Assembly: GCF_000750635.1 (NCBI RefSeq) | Contig: NZ_CCDM010000005.1 | Coordinates: 186,001 to 250,000, forward strand | Source of the DNA: Oceanobacillus jeddahensis | GTDB taxonomy: Bacteria; Bacillota; Bacilli; Bacillales; Amphibacillaceae | Direction: 5' to 3' | DNA: 64,000 nucleotides | Shown here: piece by piece, positions 16,244 through 25,182 of the stretch | Layout: every line of letters begins with the position of its first letter | Position numbering within the stretch: the first letter of the stretch is position 1 | The notes under the pieces: generated by a model | What the model was told of the DNA's origin: nothing | Seen by the model: only the letters and a program-made list of their open reading frames with translations | Database searches by the model: none | Made by a program: the position numbers and the translations under genes

Positions 16244-17254
16244 ATGAATGAAGAAATCTATGACGTAACTATAATCGGCGGCGGTCCGGCAGGATTATTT
16301 GCTGCCTTCTATAGCGGAATGCGGGAAATGAAGACCAAAATCATTGAATATCTTCCATACCTTGGCGGAAAAGTGCCTTACTTTTATCCGGAAAAAGTCA
16401 TTCGGGATATTGGCGGTATTGCGCAGGCTACCGGAGAAGAAATTACGGAACAGCTGGTGGAGCAGGCGTTGACATTTGATCCGACGGTTGTTTTTGGGGA
16501 ACAGGTTGTCGATATGCAGCGGGTGGAAGATGGTAATTTTCAGGTTGTGAGCAATAACGGGAGAGTCCATTATTCTAAAACTGTCATGTTAGCAACAGGT
16601 TTTGGAACATTGCATTCTGTAAAACTGGATCATCCAGAAGCGGTATATTATGAAGAGAAGAGTTTGCACTATACGGTTAGAAAACTGGCTGATTATTATG
16701 ATCAGGATGTCCTTATTTCCGGTGGCGGTAATAGTGCAGTGGATTGGGCGCTGGAACTTGAAAACATAGCAAAAAGTGTCACGCTCGTTCATCGCCGTAA
16801 TGAGTTTAAAGGGCTGGAGAGTAGTGTGACCAGACTGAAAAATTCGCGTGTGAACATTATGACGCCGTATGAAATAAAAACACTGCATGGGACAGACGGG
16901 CAGGTTGAAAAGGTGACCCTTGGCCATTTAGAAAATGAAGAGGAGGAAAAGGAGATTCAGATTGACCGATTGGTTGTTAATCATGGTTTTCAAATCAATC
17001 TGGAGCCAATCACTACGTGGGGATTGGAAATGATAGATGGCATGATTACGGTTGATTCCAGCATGCAGACATCGGTGGAAGGCGTATTTGCAATTGGTGA
17101 TATCGCGCATTACCAGGACAAGCTTGGACTAATCGCCGGGGCATTTAATGAAGGACCGATCGCAGTTAATCATGCGAAAAAAATCGCTGACCCGGAAGAT
17201 CCGGTAAAGCATTTATTCTCCACAAATTTTGCAGCTTTTACGGAAGAGGAATAA
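16244..17254 (+). CDS. Ferredoxin/flavodoxin-NADP+ reductase, YumC/YcgT type
   Basis: A 336-residue thioredoxin-reductase-like flavoprotein. FAD site GGGPAGLFAAFYSGM at the N-terminus, NADPH site SGGGNSAVDWALELE in the middle, and second FAD motif GVFAIGDIAHY near the end. The CxxC pair of true thioredoxin reductases is missing, which places it in the bacterial ferredoxin-NADP reductase 2 group with B. subtilis YumC and YcgT. It follows the permeases by 24 bases with a GGAAGGGG ribosome-binding site, so it is probably in the Fur-regulated transcript and supplies electrons for releasing iron from the imported siderophore. That last role is an inference from position. Confidence 0.85.
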   Translation: MNEEIYDVTIIGGGPAGLFAAFYSGMREMKTKIIEYLPYLGGKVPYFYPEKVIRDIGGIAQATGEEITEQLVEQALTFDPTVVFGEQVVDMQRVEDGNFQVVSNNGRVHYSKTVMLATGFGTLHSVKLDHPEAVYYEEKSLHYTVRKLADYYDQDVLISGGGNSAVDWALELENIAKSVTLVHRRNEFKGLESSVTRLKNSRVNIMTPYEIKTLHGTDGQVEKVTLGHLENEEEEKEIQIDRLVVNHGFQINLEPITTWGLEMIDGMITVDSSMQTSVEGVFAIGDIAHYQDKLGLIAGAFNEGPIAVNHAKKIADPEDPVKHLFSTNFAAFTEEE

Positions 17255-17262
17255 TTTTACAC

Positions 17263-17321
17263 AAAAAGCACTCTAACGTTTTCCGACCGGTAAGTTAAGA
17301 AAACAGAAAGAGTGTTTTTTT
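17263..17321. terminator. Bidirectional terminator after the siderophore operon
   Basis: AAAAAGCACTCT pairs with AGAGTGTTTTTTT and an inner GTTTTC/GAAAAC stem extends the hairpin. It is flanked by A and T runs and lies between convergent genes. Confidence 0.8.
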
Positions 17322-17767
17322 CAGCCTTTTTCCGGCAAACACTTTTGAAAAAGCTCGAGAAACTTTTGTCGGTCTTCTTCCGTCAATGCCTTAGGACCTT
17401 TGGTGTGCTTCCCGCTCCGTCTCTCTTTAGCACTTAAGTAACGGGATTGCAGCAGCTGATCAATATTGTTATTGGTGTAGGCAAAACCTTTATGATGCAG
17501 TACATAACAGCCTTTCGCAAGTGCAAGGGAAGCCAGTCCATAATCCTGTGTAACGATAATGTCTTCTTTTTTCGCCAGCTGCATAATCCGGTAATCTGCA
17601 GCGTCTGCACCTGTATCCACATAAATCGTTTCCACCCAACCTGGATACTCCTGGAAAGAAAAATGTGAGATACTCGTTACCAGTACGACAGGGACCTTCT
17701 TTTTACCAGCTTCCTCTATAATAATGTTTTTGACAGGACAAGCATCTGCATCGACATAGACCTTCAT
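17321..17767 (-). CDS. UPF0178 (DUF188) family protein, YaiI/YqxD-like
   Basis: About 148 residues. The family signature is the start [13 protein letters not shown], the acidic [15 protein letters not shown] and [18 protein letters not shown]. The conserved aspartates are arranged like those of PIN-type nucleases, so metal-dependent nuclease activity has been suggested for the fold, but no function is established. I place the start at ATG 17767, six bases after GGAGAG; the longer frame has no ribosome-binding site. Single-gene unit ending at a shared terminator. Confidence 0.85.
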   Translation of the reverse strand: MKVYVDADACPVKNIIIEEAGKKKVPVVLVTSISHFSFQEYPGWVETIYVDTGADAADYRIMQLAKKEDIIVTQDYGLASLALAKGCYVLHHKGFAYTNNNIDQLLQSRYLSAKERRSGKHTKGPKALTEEDRQKFLELFQKCLPEKG

Positions 17768-17902
17768 TTGATTCTCTCCTTTTTTCAACGTTTCTAATTA
17801 TTGTAGCAAATATGTACCTAACTTGTCTTATGCACTAGAAATTCATATAAAAAGCCTGTAAGATATAAATCACTATCTATCGTGAAAAAGGAGCCTGGAT
17901 AT

Positions 17903-18412
17903 ATGCATTTTATCATTGAACAAATGAAGCCGGAAGACTGGGAACAGGTTTTGGAAATATACTATCATGGAATGGAAACACAGAATGCAACCTTTGAAAT
18001 GAATGAACCTGACTGGGAATCCTGGGAGGATTGGGACCGTGATCATTTACCGCAGTGCCGTCTGATTTTTCGTGAGGATGAGAAAATTCTTGGCTGGGCA
18101 TCCCTGCTGCCTATCTCTGCAAGAGAAGCGTATCAGGGGGTTGCCGAGGTAAGTATTTATCTGCATAAAGATGCTATGGGAAAAGGCATTGGAAAAAAGC
18201 TGATGCAAGCATTGATTGAAGCAAGCGAAGAAGCAGGAATATGGACATTGCAATCCGAAATCTTTCCGGAAAATACAGGAAGTTTGAAGCTGCATGAAAA
18301 GATGGGCTTTCGTAAGGTTGGGTTTCGTGAAAGAATCGGACAAATGGAAGATGGCAGATGGCGGGATGTGGTGCTTGTAGAACGTCGCAGCCAGCGCGTA
18401 GGGTGTGAATAA
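17903..18412 (+). CDS. GNAT acetyltransferase, phosphinothricin-acetyltransferase-like
   Basis: About 169 residues. The PAT/YwnH subgroup is recognisable from IYYHGMETQNATFE, ILGWASLLPIS, the pantetheine-binding loop AMGKGIGKKLMQALI and HEKMGFRKVGFRERIGQMEDGRWRDVVL. Members acetylate amino-acid analogues such as phosphinothricin or methionine sulfoximine; the true substrate here is unknown. The ATG at 17903 has AAAGGAG nine bases upstream and is preferred over the in-frame codon at 17882. Confidence 0.85.
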   Translation: MHFIIEQMKPEDWEQVLEIYYHGMETQNATFEMNEPDWESWEDWDRDHLPQCRLIFREDEKILGWASLLPISAREAYQGVAEVSIYLHKDAMGKGIGKKLMQALIEASEEAGIWTLQSEIFPENTGSLKLHEKMGFRKVGFRERIGQMEDGRWRDVVLVERRSQRVGCE

Positions 18413-18424
18413 GGAGGAGATTAC

Positions 18425-18697
18425 ATGAAAATCAAAATTAATGGACAAGTATTTAAAGGAAAACAGGTTGAATTGGATGAAGCAGCGGATAAAAAGCAGG
18501 TTGCATTTTCATTTGATGTGACTAGTGAAACCTATCATGATGTGACATCATTGCTTTATGAAAATGATTTTGAGGTGGATATTCCAGAGAAATCCATGAC
18601 GTTTCCCGCAACGATTAAAGAATATGCTACTTCAACGACAAATTTATATGAAAAAGGCAAGACAAGCGAATTTTATTTAAAGTTACGTGAAAAGTAA
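18425..18697 (+). CDS. DUF3219 family protein, YkvR-like
   Basis: A 90-residue soluble protein. SFDVTSETYHDVTSLLYE and the end YATSTTNLYEKGKTSEFYLKL resemble B. subtilis YkvR (DUF3219), a small beta-rich protein of unknown function. It follows the GNAT gene by 12 bases with AAGGAGGAG before its ATG, so the two are cotranscribed. Confidence 0.7.
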   Translation: MKIKINGQVFKGKQVELDEAADKKQVAFSFDVTSETYHDVTSLLYENDFEVDIPEKSMTFPATIKEYATSTTNLYEKGKTSEFYLKLREK

Positions 18698-18725
18698 ATC
18701 GTATGACGTGAGGGAGTTTGATACA

Positions 18726-19298
18726 ATGGAGCCGATATTATTCACTTTTCCAGATCAATTTGAAACAGAGCGATTAATTATCCGGGCGCCAAAGCCAGAA
18801 GATTGGAAGCCTATTTATGCTGCCATGCAGGCATCTATCAATGAACTGAAGCCCTGGCTTCCATTTGCACGACAGGAACAGACAGAAATAGATGTGCAGA
18901 AAACAACAAAGGAAGCCTATTTGAACTTTCTTTCCCGTGAAGATTTGCGTTTCCATGCTTTTGATAAAGAGACCGGGGAGTTTGTGATTTCCAGCGGTCT
19001 GCATCGGATTGATTGGGATGTACGAAAATTTGAGATCGGTTATTGGATTGATACGAAGCATCAAGGAAAAGGGTACGTCACAGAGCTGGTAAAAGGGCTG
19101 ATTTCCTTTGCATTTCGTGAATTGGATGCAAATCGGATCGAAATTCGCTGCGATACGAAAAATGGAAGAAGTAAGGCGGTTGCTGAAAGAGCTGGCTTCG
19201 AACTGGAAGGAATACTGAGAAATGACGCCAGAGAAGAGAACGGGGAACTTAGAGATACCTGCATTTTTGCAGTGATTGAAGAGCCAAAAACAGATTAG
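18726..19298 (+). CDS. GNAT acetyltransferase, RimJ/RimL type
   Basis: About 190 residues. RimL/YdaF-type features are TERLIIRAPKPEDW, the acceptor-site region FEIGYWIDTKHQGKGYVTE with the acetyl-CoA loop, and NRIEIRCDTKNGRSKAVAERAGFELEG. Such enzymes modify N-terminal amino groups of ribosomal proteins or small amines. Start at ATG 18726 after GAGGGAG, rather than at the GTG inside the upstream gene. It is third in a run of small same-direction genes. Confidence 0.85.
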   Translation: MEPILFTFPDQFETERLIIRAPKPEDWKPIYAAMQASINELKPWLPFARQEQTEIDVQKTTKEAYLNFLSREDLRFHAFDKETGEFVISSGLHRIDWDVRKFEIGYWIDTKHQGKGYVTELVKGLISFAFRELDANRIEIRCDTKNGRSKAVAERAGFELEGILRNDAREENGELRDTCIFAVIEEPKTD

Positions 19299-19314
19299 AA
19301 ATAAGGGTGAAGCA

Positions 19315-20499
19315 ATGAAGCGGGTAACAGTAAAACAAACGCATGTAAAACATATCAAACAGCAAAATCCATTGATTTTAGAAGAAGCTATTCATGAAGC
19401 AGATAAGCTTCATGAAGGAGAAATCATTGCCCTTCATACACAGCGAGGAGAATTTTTGGCAAAGGCTTATACAGGCCGTCAAAATAAAGGAATGGGCTGG
19501 GTGTTAACGTTTAAAAAAGAAGACACCATTGACCAAGGTTTCTTTAAACAAAAGCTGCTCACAGCGATAAATAAGCGCCGTTCTTATTACCAGGCAGAAG
19601 AAACAACTGCTTTTCGTGTGTTTAACGGAGAAGGAGATGGGATAGGCGGCTTGATTATTGACTATTTTGAAGGCTACTATGTTGTCCAATGGTACAGTGA
19701 AGGGATTTATGCGTTCAAAGACTGGATTATACAAGTCTTTGATGAGCTGGGTGACTATCAGGGAATCTACGAAAAGAAACGCTTTGACACGAAAGGACAG
19801 TATGTAGAGGATGACGATTTTGTAAAAGGGGAAAGAGGAGAATTCCCGCTTGTCGTAAAGGAAAACGGCATGAACTATGCTGTTTATCTGAATGATGGAG
19901 CGATGGTAGGCATTTTCTTAGACCAGCGCGATGTCCGCAAATCGTTACGCGATAAATACGCAAAAGGAAAGCATGTATTAAACACCTTTTCCTATACCGG
20001 CGCATTTTCTGTAGCAGCTGCATTAGGTGGAGCATCTAAAACGACCAGTGTAGATTTAGCAAAACGCAGCAAAAGTAAGACCATTGAACAGTTTAGTGTG
20101 AATGGGATTGATTTTGAACAGCAGGATATTATCGTGATGGATGTATTTGATTATTTCAAATATGCAAAGCGGAAGAATCTGCAATTCGATGTCGTTGTTC
20201 TCGATCCGCCAAGCTTCGCACGTTCCAAGAAAAGAACCTTCCGCACAGCGAAGGATTATCCGGAGCTGATAGAGAATTCCATCGACCTGCTGGAAAAGGA
20301 CGGTGTGATTATTGCATCTACCAATACAGCTTCTTTTGGAATGAAGAAATTCAAAGATATGATCCAGCGAGGGTTTCAGGCGAAACAAAAGAAATATACG
20401 ATTTTGGAAGAATTTTCGCTTCCGGGTGATTTTGCGGTGAATAAGCATTTTAAGCAGGGAGATTATCTGAAAGTGGTCGTGATTCAAGTGAAGGGATAA
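19315..20499 (+). CDS. Class I rRNA large-subunit methyltransferase, RlmI/YwbD-like
   Basis: About 394 residues. An N-terminal PUA RNA-binding domain (about residues 1-75) and an EEHH-like RFM segment precede a Rossmann methyltransferase with the SAM motif LNTFSYTGAFSVAAALGGA, VDLAKRS and the catalytic motif VVLDPPSFA. The proteins of this layout (E. coli RlmI, B. subtilis YwbD) make m5C in 23S rRNA using SAM. Start at ATG 19315 after AGGGTG. It ends at a clear terminator. Confidence 0.85.
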   Translation: MKRVTVKQTHVKHIKQQNPLILEEAIHEADKLHEGEIIALHTQRGEFLAKAYTGRQNKGMGWVLTFKKEDTIDQGFFKQKLLTAINKRRSYYQAEETTAFRVFNGEGDGIGGLIIDYFEGYYVVQWYSEGIYAFKDWIIQVFDELGDYQGIYEKKRFDTKGQYVEDDDFVKGERGEFPLVVKENGMNYAVYLNDGAMVGIFLDQRDVRKSLRDKYAKGKHVLNTFSYTGAFSVAAALGGASKTTSVDLAKRSKSKTIEQFSVNGIDFEQQDIIVMDVFDYFKYAKRKNLQFDVVVLDPPSFARSKKRTFRTAKDYPELIENSIDLLEKDGVIIASTNTASFGMKKFKDMIQRGFQAKQKKYTILEEFSLPGDFAVNKHFKQGDYLKVVVIQVKG

Positions 20500-20504
20500 C
20501 TGCA

Positions 20505-20547
20505 AACCATCAAACAGGCAGATATGCATTGTTTGATGGTTTTTTTA
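20505..20547 (+). terminator. Terminator of the rRNA methyltransferase gene
   Basis: AACCATCAAACA pairs with TGTTTGATGGTT, followed by TTTTTTT. Confidence 0.88.
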
Positions 20548-20554
20548 TCACGGA

Positions 20555-20846
20555 GAACCGCCCGTAAAACTCCCGCCACAAAATAAAGAGCGAAAATAAA
20601 TTAATTTAGGCGGGAGACAACGGGCGCTACCTCCCTGAATCACTTAGGCTAATTCAGTGGGAGAATGAAGGAAGCAGACTAAGTTCGCGACGTCCTGGGG
20701 TTGGGGCTGCGATTACTCACCCCATCGAAAACCGTTGTCGCAACGTCTGCACTAGCACATCCTGGGACTGGGACTACGATTACTCGTCCCATCGTAAAGA
20801 GTTGTGCGTCGAAAAACTCCCACTGAATGAAGTTTCGTTTTATAAC
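20555..20846. repeat. Composite of repeat families A and B
   Basis: A 290-base gene-free stretch. It opens with CCGTAAAACTCCCGCC and GGCGGGAG (a stem), holds CTAATTCAGTGGGAG, two inverted family A units (20708-20733 and 20775-20800) and closes with a family B module (20812-20845). It is the longest array of these modules in the window. Confidence 0.75.
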
Positions 20847-20901
20847 TTCCTCGTACCTTGAATATAAATTCTAAGAAAAGCCAATAAAAATCTCGAAAAC
20901 T

Positions 20902-20939
20902 ATTGAATAAATATTCTTTTTATTGCATAATAATTCATA
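20902..20939. promoter_or_regulatory. Tandem ArgR/AhrC boxes upstream of argF
   Basis: ATTGAATAAATATTCTTT (20902-20919) and ATTGCATAATAATTCATA (20922-20939) each match the ARG box TGAAT-N4-ATTCA with at most one error in the core. Their centres are 20 bases apart, about two helix turns, as for cooperative hexamer binding. Arginine-dependent control of argF is expected. Confidence 0.75.
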
Positions 20940-20965
20940 ACAACTTATTGAAGAGGTGTACGTGA

Positions 20966-21928
20966 ATGACAACAAATCAAATTCAATTCCAGCAGCAGGA
21001 GTTAAAAGGAAGAGACTTTCTGACACTTGCTGACTATACAAAAGACGAAATTGACTATTTAATTGAATTAGCGGATTATCAAAAGAAGCAAAGTAAAGAA
21101 GGCATCATTTTTGAACCATTGAAAGGGAAAACGTTAGGAATGATTTTTGAGAAGGCCTCGACAAGAACGCGCGTCTCCTTTGAAACAGGTATCTATCAGC
21201 TGGGCGGTTTAGGTATTTTCTTAAGCTCTAAGGATATACAGATTGGCAGGGGAGAAACGATTGCAGATACAGCACAGGTGCTTTCTGGCTATTTGGATGG
21301 AATCATGATCCGCACCTATAACCAGGATGATGTGGAGGAGCTGGCGAAATATTCAAGTATCCCTGTGATTAATGGATTGACGGACCTCTATCACCCGTGT
21401 CAGGTGTTAGCAGATTTACAGACCATCAAAGAGGTGAAAGGGGTTCTGCAGGGACAAAAATTGGTTTATATCGGTGACGGTAATAATATGGCACATTCTT
21501 TAATGATTGGTGCTGCAAAAATGGGCATGCATATTGTTACAGTAACACCAGATAATTATAAACCGGAGGAGCAGGTTACCGAAAAAGCGAAACAATTTGC
21601 TTCTGAACACGGTGCAACCATTGGATGGAGTAACGACCCGGCAGAGGCTGTGAAAAATGCAGATGTCGTCTATACAGATGTCTGGGCAAGCATGGGGCAG
21701 GAAGCGGAGCAAACAAAGCGTGAACAGGAATTTCAGCAGTTTCAGGTGAATGAAGCGCTTCTAGCCAATGCAAAAGCAGACGTCACCTTTATGCATTGTC
21801 TGCCGGCTCATCGGGGAGAAGAGGTATCAGCAGGAGTTATTGATGGGAAACATTCTGTTGTCTTCCAGCAGTCCGAAAACCGCCTACATGCACAAAAAGC
21901 TTTGATGACAGCATTAATGGGAGAATAA
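20966..21928 (+). CDS. argF: Ornithine carbamoyltransferase
   Basis: A 320-residue transcarbamylase converting ornithine and carbamoyl phosphate to citrulline. Carbamoyl-phosphate site STRTRVSFE, HPCQVLADLQT, and the ornithine loop HCLPAHRGEEVS are all intact. The length is typical. It stands alone, outside an arginine operon. Upstream ARG boxes favour the biosynthetic role over a catabolic arcB, and no arcA, arcC or arcD is nearby. Start at ATG after GAAGAGGTG. Confidence 0.92.
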   Translation: MTTNQIQFQQQELKGRDFLTLADYTKDEIDYLIELADYQKKQSKEGIIFEPLKGKTLGMIFEKASTRTRVSFETGIYQLGGLGIFLSSKDIQIGRGETIADTAQVLSGYLDGIMIRTYNQDDVEELAKYSSIPVINGLTDLYHPCQVLADLQTIKEVKGVLQGQKLVYIGDGNNMAHSLMIGAAKMGMHIVTVTPDNYKPEEQVTEKAKQFASEHGATIGWSNDPAEAVKNADVVYTDVWASMGQEAEQTKREQEFQQFQVNEALLANAKADVTFMHCLPAHRGEEVSAGVIDGKHSVVFQQSENRLHAQKALMTALMGE

Positions 21929-21975
21929 TAAAAGAAGCAGGGAGCCCAATCATAGGTTTCCCTGCTTCTTTTATT
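21927..21975. terminator. Bidirectional terminator between argF and the amidohydrolase gene
   Basis: A 17-base stem, AATAAAAGAAGCAGGGA with its complement, around CCCAATCATAGGT. A and T runs on both sides suit both convergent genes. Confidence 0.88.
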
Positions 21976-21983
21976 ATTGAAAC

Positions 21984-23111
21984 TTAGTCCATTATCTCCT
22001 TACCATTAATAAATACACGTTGAAGCTCAGACTGCGGGTGAAATGGATTCCCTTTCCAAAATAGAAAGTCAGCGTCTTTTCCTTCTTCCAGCGCTCCTAC
22101 CCGATCCTCTACGCCAAGGTGCTTGGCTGCATTAGAGGTTATTGCTTTTAGAGCTTGCTGTTCAGTTAGTCCATTTTTGATGGCATGGATTGCACTGGTT
22201 AGCAGATATTCGATGCCAACTACAGGGTGATCCGTTGTAATGGAACAGGAGATTCCTGCGTCCATTAACGTTTTAATGGTACTCCAGCTTTTATCCCTCA
22301 GTTCCACCTTAGAACGGGAAGACATGGTTGGACCAACGGAAACCATCACATCATGCTTGGCAATGTAGTCAGCAATAAAATGTCCCTCCGTACAATGCTC
22401 AATTGTCACATCAATGTCAAACTCCCTTTTTAAGCGGAGTACCGTAAGAATATCATCTGCACGATGCGCATGAACACGAAGCGGTATTTCTTTCTTGATT
22501 ACTTTTGCTAATTGTTCTAAACCTAGATTACATTCCTGATTCTCTTTTTCTATATATTTTTTTGCCTCTAAAAGTTTCTGCCGTAATAATGCTGTAACTC
22601 CCATTCGGGTAACGGGCATTTTGCCTTTGGAACCGTGAAATCTTTTCGGATTCTCTCCTGTTGCTGCTTTCATTCCAGAGGTTTGACGAATAATCATTTC
22701 ATCAATGATATGACCTGTTGTTTTAAGAATCGACATTTCTCCGCCAATTACATTAGCACTTCCCGGCATGACTTGAACAGTTGTAATTCCAGACTGCCGG
22801 GCTACTTTCAATCCTTCTTCACGGGGATTAATACCGTCAATTGCTCTTACTTCTGGCGTAACTGGATCGGAGGTTTCGTTGAAATCAGCTCCTTCTTGCC
22901 CAACTCCTTCTTCAGACACTCCTAAATGCGTGTGCACATCGATGAATCCAGGTGTAATAATATAATCTTTCCCATTAATAATGCGGTAATCTTGTGAGGA
23001 ATCTAATTTCTTGGTAATTTTCTCAATTTTTCCATCACGAATAAAAAGGTTATTATTCTCCAATATTTCTTCATTGCCATTCCATATTGTGACATCAGTA
23101 ATTACAAACAT
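21984..23111 (-). CDS. Metal-dependent amidohydrolase
   Basis: A 375-residue amidohydrolase-superfamily enzyme. The metal ligands are visible in order: GFIDVHTHLG (HxH), a lysine candidate around GMKAATG, RVHAHRADD, IEHCTEGHF and the catalytic aspartate in ITTDHPVV. The C-terminal GALEEGKDADFLFWKGNPF closes the beta-sandwich, as in imidazolonepropionase- and dipeptidase-like members. The bond attacked cannot be told. Its divergent partner is an S9 peptidase, then a peptide-binding lipoprotein and an M20 hydrolase, suggesting turnover of peptides or acylated amino acids. Confidence 0.82.
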   Translation of the reverse strand: MFVITDVTIWNGNEEILENNNLFIRDGKIEKITKKLDSSQDYRIINGKDYIITPGFIDVHTHLGVSEEGVGQEGADFNETSDPVTPEVRAIDGINPREEGLKVARQSGITTVQVMPGSANVIGGEMSILKTTGHIIDEMIIRQTSGMKAATGENPKRFHGSKGKMPVTRMGVTALLRQKLLEAKKYIEKENQECNLGLEQLAKVIKKEIPLRVHAHRADDILTVLRLKREFDIDVTIEHCTEGHFIADYIAKHDVMVSVGPTMSSRSKVELRDKSWSTIKTLMDAGISCSITTDHPVVGIEYLLTSAIHAIKNGLTEQQALKAITSNAAKHLGVEDRVGALEEGKDADFLFWKGNPFHPQSELQRVFINGKEIMD

Positions 23112-23170
23112 GCTTACTCTCCTTCGACAAAAATCTTATTGATTTATGAATTTTTTTAATCTATACTCTA

Positions 23171-23222
23171 TTTATTGTAAGTCTATTAATTAAATTCAGA
23201 CAATAAATATATAAATAGACTT
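23171..23222. promoter_or_regulatory. Interleaved inverted repeats in the divergent promoter region
   Basis: TTTATTGT (23171-23178) pairs with ACAATAAA (23200-23207) and AAGTCTATT (23179-23187) pairs with AATAGACTT (23214-23222). Both lie between the divergent amidohydrolase and S9 peptidase genes and may bind a shared regulator. Confidence 0.42.
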
Positions 23223-23282
23223 GTAATCGTTTTATTTTATCGTATAGCAAAATTCGGAATTATTCAACATCGGAGGGGTTAC

Positions 23283-25073
23283 ATGCAAGAGTTAGACGAG
23301 AAAGTGTTGCTGGAATATTTGACCGCTAAAGGGGCATACAGTCCGAAAAAAATAGGGGCTTCTAATGAATTTACTTTTCTAGCAAATCGCACAGGCAGGC
23401 CTCAAGCCTGGAAGCTAAATCATCAAGGAGAGATGGAATCCTTTGCAACGATGCCAGATCGTGTGCTTGAAGTATATCATTCTCCAACCGGGAAGAAATC
23501 AATTATAGCTTCTGACTTTGAAGGAAATGAAAAACAGCAGTTTTATATAACAAACGATAAAGGGGAAACCGTTGAAGAGTTAGTTATTTCCCAAGATCAT
23601 TTTCATGAATTTGGAGGCTGGTCACCTGATGAGAAAAAGATTGCTTTTGCCAGTAATCGCAGACATCCAGGTTATTTTGATATTTTTTTGTGTGATGTTG
23701 AAACAAAAACAGAACAAACAATATATGAAACAAACACGAACTGTACAGCGATATGCTGGACAAAGGATGGAACGGGTCTCATTATTAGCTTAAAAGTCTC
23801 AAATATTGATAATCAATTACATATTTTAGATATTGCGTCAGGAAAGACAAGACCGATTGGGAATGTAGATGTTCCAGCAAGGTATCATTCTGTACAGCTT
23901 CAAAATGACGGAGCTATCGGTTACCTCGTATCAGATGAAGGTAGAAATACAATGGCTATTGCTTCATTTTCGCTAAATTCACCCGAGGAGATTCAGTATC
24001 TGCTGGAGGATAAACAATGGGATATAGAAGAAATAAACCTTTCCCCAGATGAAACAAAGCTTGCCTATTCTTTAAATCAGGGAGGAAGCTCACAATTAGC
24101 TGTATATTACTTAAAAGATGAATACGAAAAAACGTTAGAAAGTATTCCATCAGGTGTTTATCAATCAATAAATTGGTTAAATGAAGATGCATTACTGACA
24201 GGAGTGACCAGTTCTGTTATTCCAGGAGATATCTGGAAAGTGGAAGTTTCTGCAGATCAATCGGATCGTTTAACACATATCACGCCCGATTCAGATATTG
24301 CAAAACGGTGGGTAGAGCCGGAACTTTATCAATTTACATCCTTTGATGGATTAAAAGTGCCTTATTTTTTATATGGGAAGCAACATACTAATCAACCTGT
24401 GATGATTTATGTTCATGGCGGACCAGAAAGCCAAATACGGAATGAATACAACCCAGTTATCCAATTCTTAGCTTCACAAGGCTATGCAGTAGCTGCGCCA
24501 AATGTACGGGGCAGTATGGGATATGGGAGAGAGTATGTACAATTAGACGATGTCCGTAAGCGTATGGATTCCGTTGCTGATTTAAATCATCTAGTGAAAG
24601 ATTTGACAGAAAACCATCAAGCAAATAAAGACCGTGTGAGTATTATGGGAAGAAGTTATGGCGGGTTTATGGTATTAGCAGCAATTACCCATTACCCAAA
24701 ACTTTGGGAAGCGGCGGTTGATATTGTAGGAATCAGCCATTTCCGGACATTCTTGGAAAACACAGGGCCTTGGAGAAGAAGATTACGCGAACAGGAATAT
24801 GGCTCCCTGGAAAACGATGTGGACTTCTTTGAAGAGATTGCACCATTAAATCATACGGACAAGATAGAAGTACCGCTTCTTATTTTCCATGGAAGAAATG
24901 ATACGCGTGTACCAGTATCTGAGGCAGAGCAGTTAACGAGTGACTTAGAAAAACAAAATAAGGATGTGGAGCTGATTATATTTGATGATGAAGGGCATCA
25001 GACAGAAAAATTAGAAAACCACATTCTAATGAATACGAAAATTGTTGAATTTGTAAACCATTATTTAAAGTGA
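23283..25073 (+). CDS. S9-family (prolyl oligopeptidase/acylaminoacyl) peptidase
   Basis: A 596-residue protein with an N-terminal beta-propeller (about residues 25-340; repeats such as FGGWSPDEKKIAFAS and INLSPDETKLAYS) and a C-terminal alpha/beta-hydrolase. The triad is Ser in MGRSYGGF, Asp in HGRNDTRVP and His in DDEGHQT. No signal peptide is seen, so it is cytoplasmic and acts on imported short peptides, the propeller limiting entry to small substrates. It begins a plus-strand group with a peptide-binding protein and an M20 hydrolase. Confidence 0.88.
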   Translation: MQELDEKVLLEYLTAKGAYSPKKIGASNEFTFLANRTGRPQAWKLNHQGEMESFATMPDRVLEVYHSPTGKKSIIASDFEGNEKQQFYITNDKGETVEELVISQDHFHEFGGWSPDEKKIAFASNRRHPGYFDIFLCDVETKTEQTIYETNTNCTAICWTKDGTGLIISLKVSNIDNQLHILDIASGKTRPIGNVDVPARYHSVQLQNDGAIGYLVSDEGRNTMAIASFSLNSPEEIQYLLEDKQWDIEEINLSPDETKLAYSLNQGGSSQLAVYYLKDEYEKTLESIPSGVYQSINWLNEDALLTGVTSSVIPGDIWKVEVSADQSDRLTHITPDSDIAKRWVEPELYQFTSFDGLKVPYFLYGKQHTNQPVMIYVHGGPESQIRNEYNPVIQFLASQGYAVAAPNVRGSMGYGREYVQLDDVRKRMDSVADLNHLVKDLTENHQANKDRVSIMGRSYGGFMVLAAITHYPKLWEAAVDIVGISHFRTFLENTGPWRRRLREQEYGSLENDVDFFEEIAPLNHTDKIEVPLLIFHGRNDTRVPVSEAEQLTSDLEKQNKDVELIIFDDEGHQTEKLENHILMNTKIVEFVNHYLK

Positions 25074-25182
25074 ACAACCTTTTAAAGTAAAGCATCAAAA
25101 ATTTGTAGAGAAATTGTTATTCTGCGGGTGAAAAGGAAAGGCTCTCACAGAATGAAGATTGATAACAACAGGAGGAAAGAGC

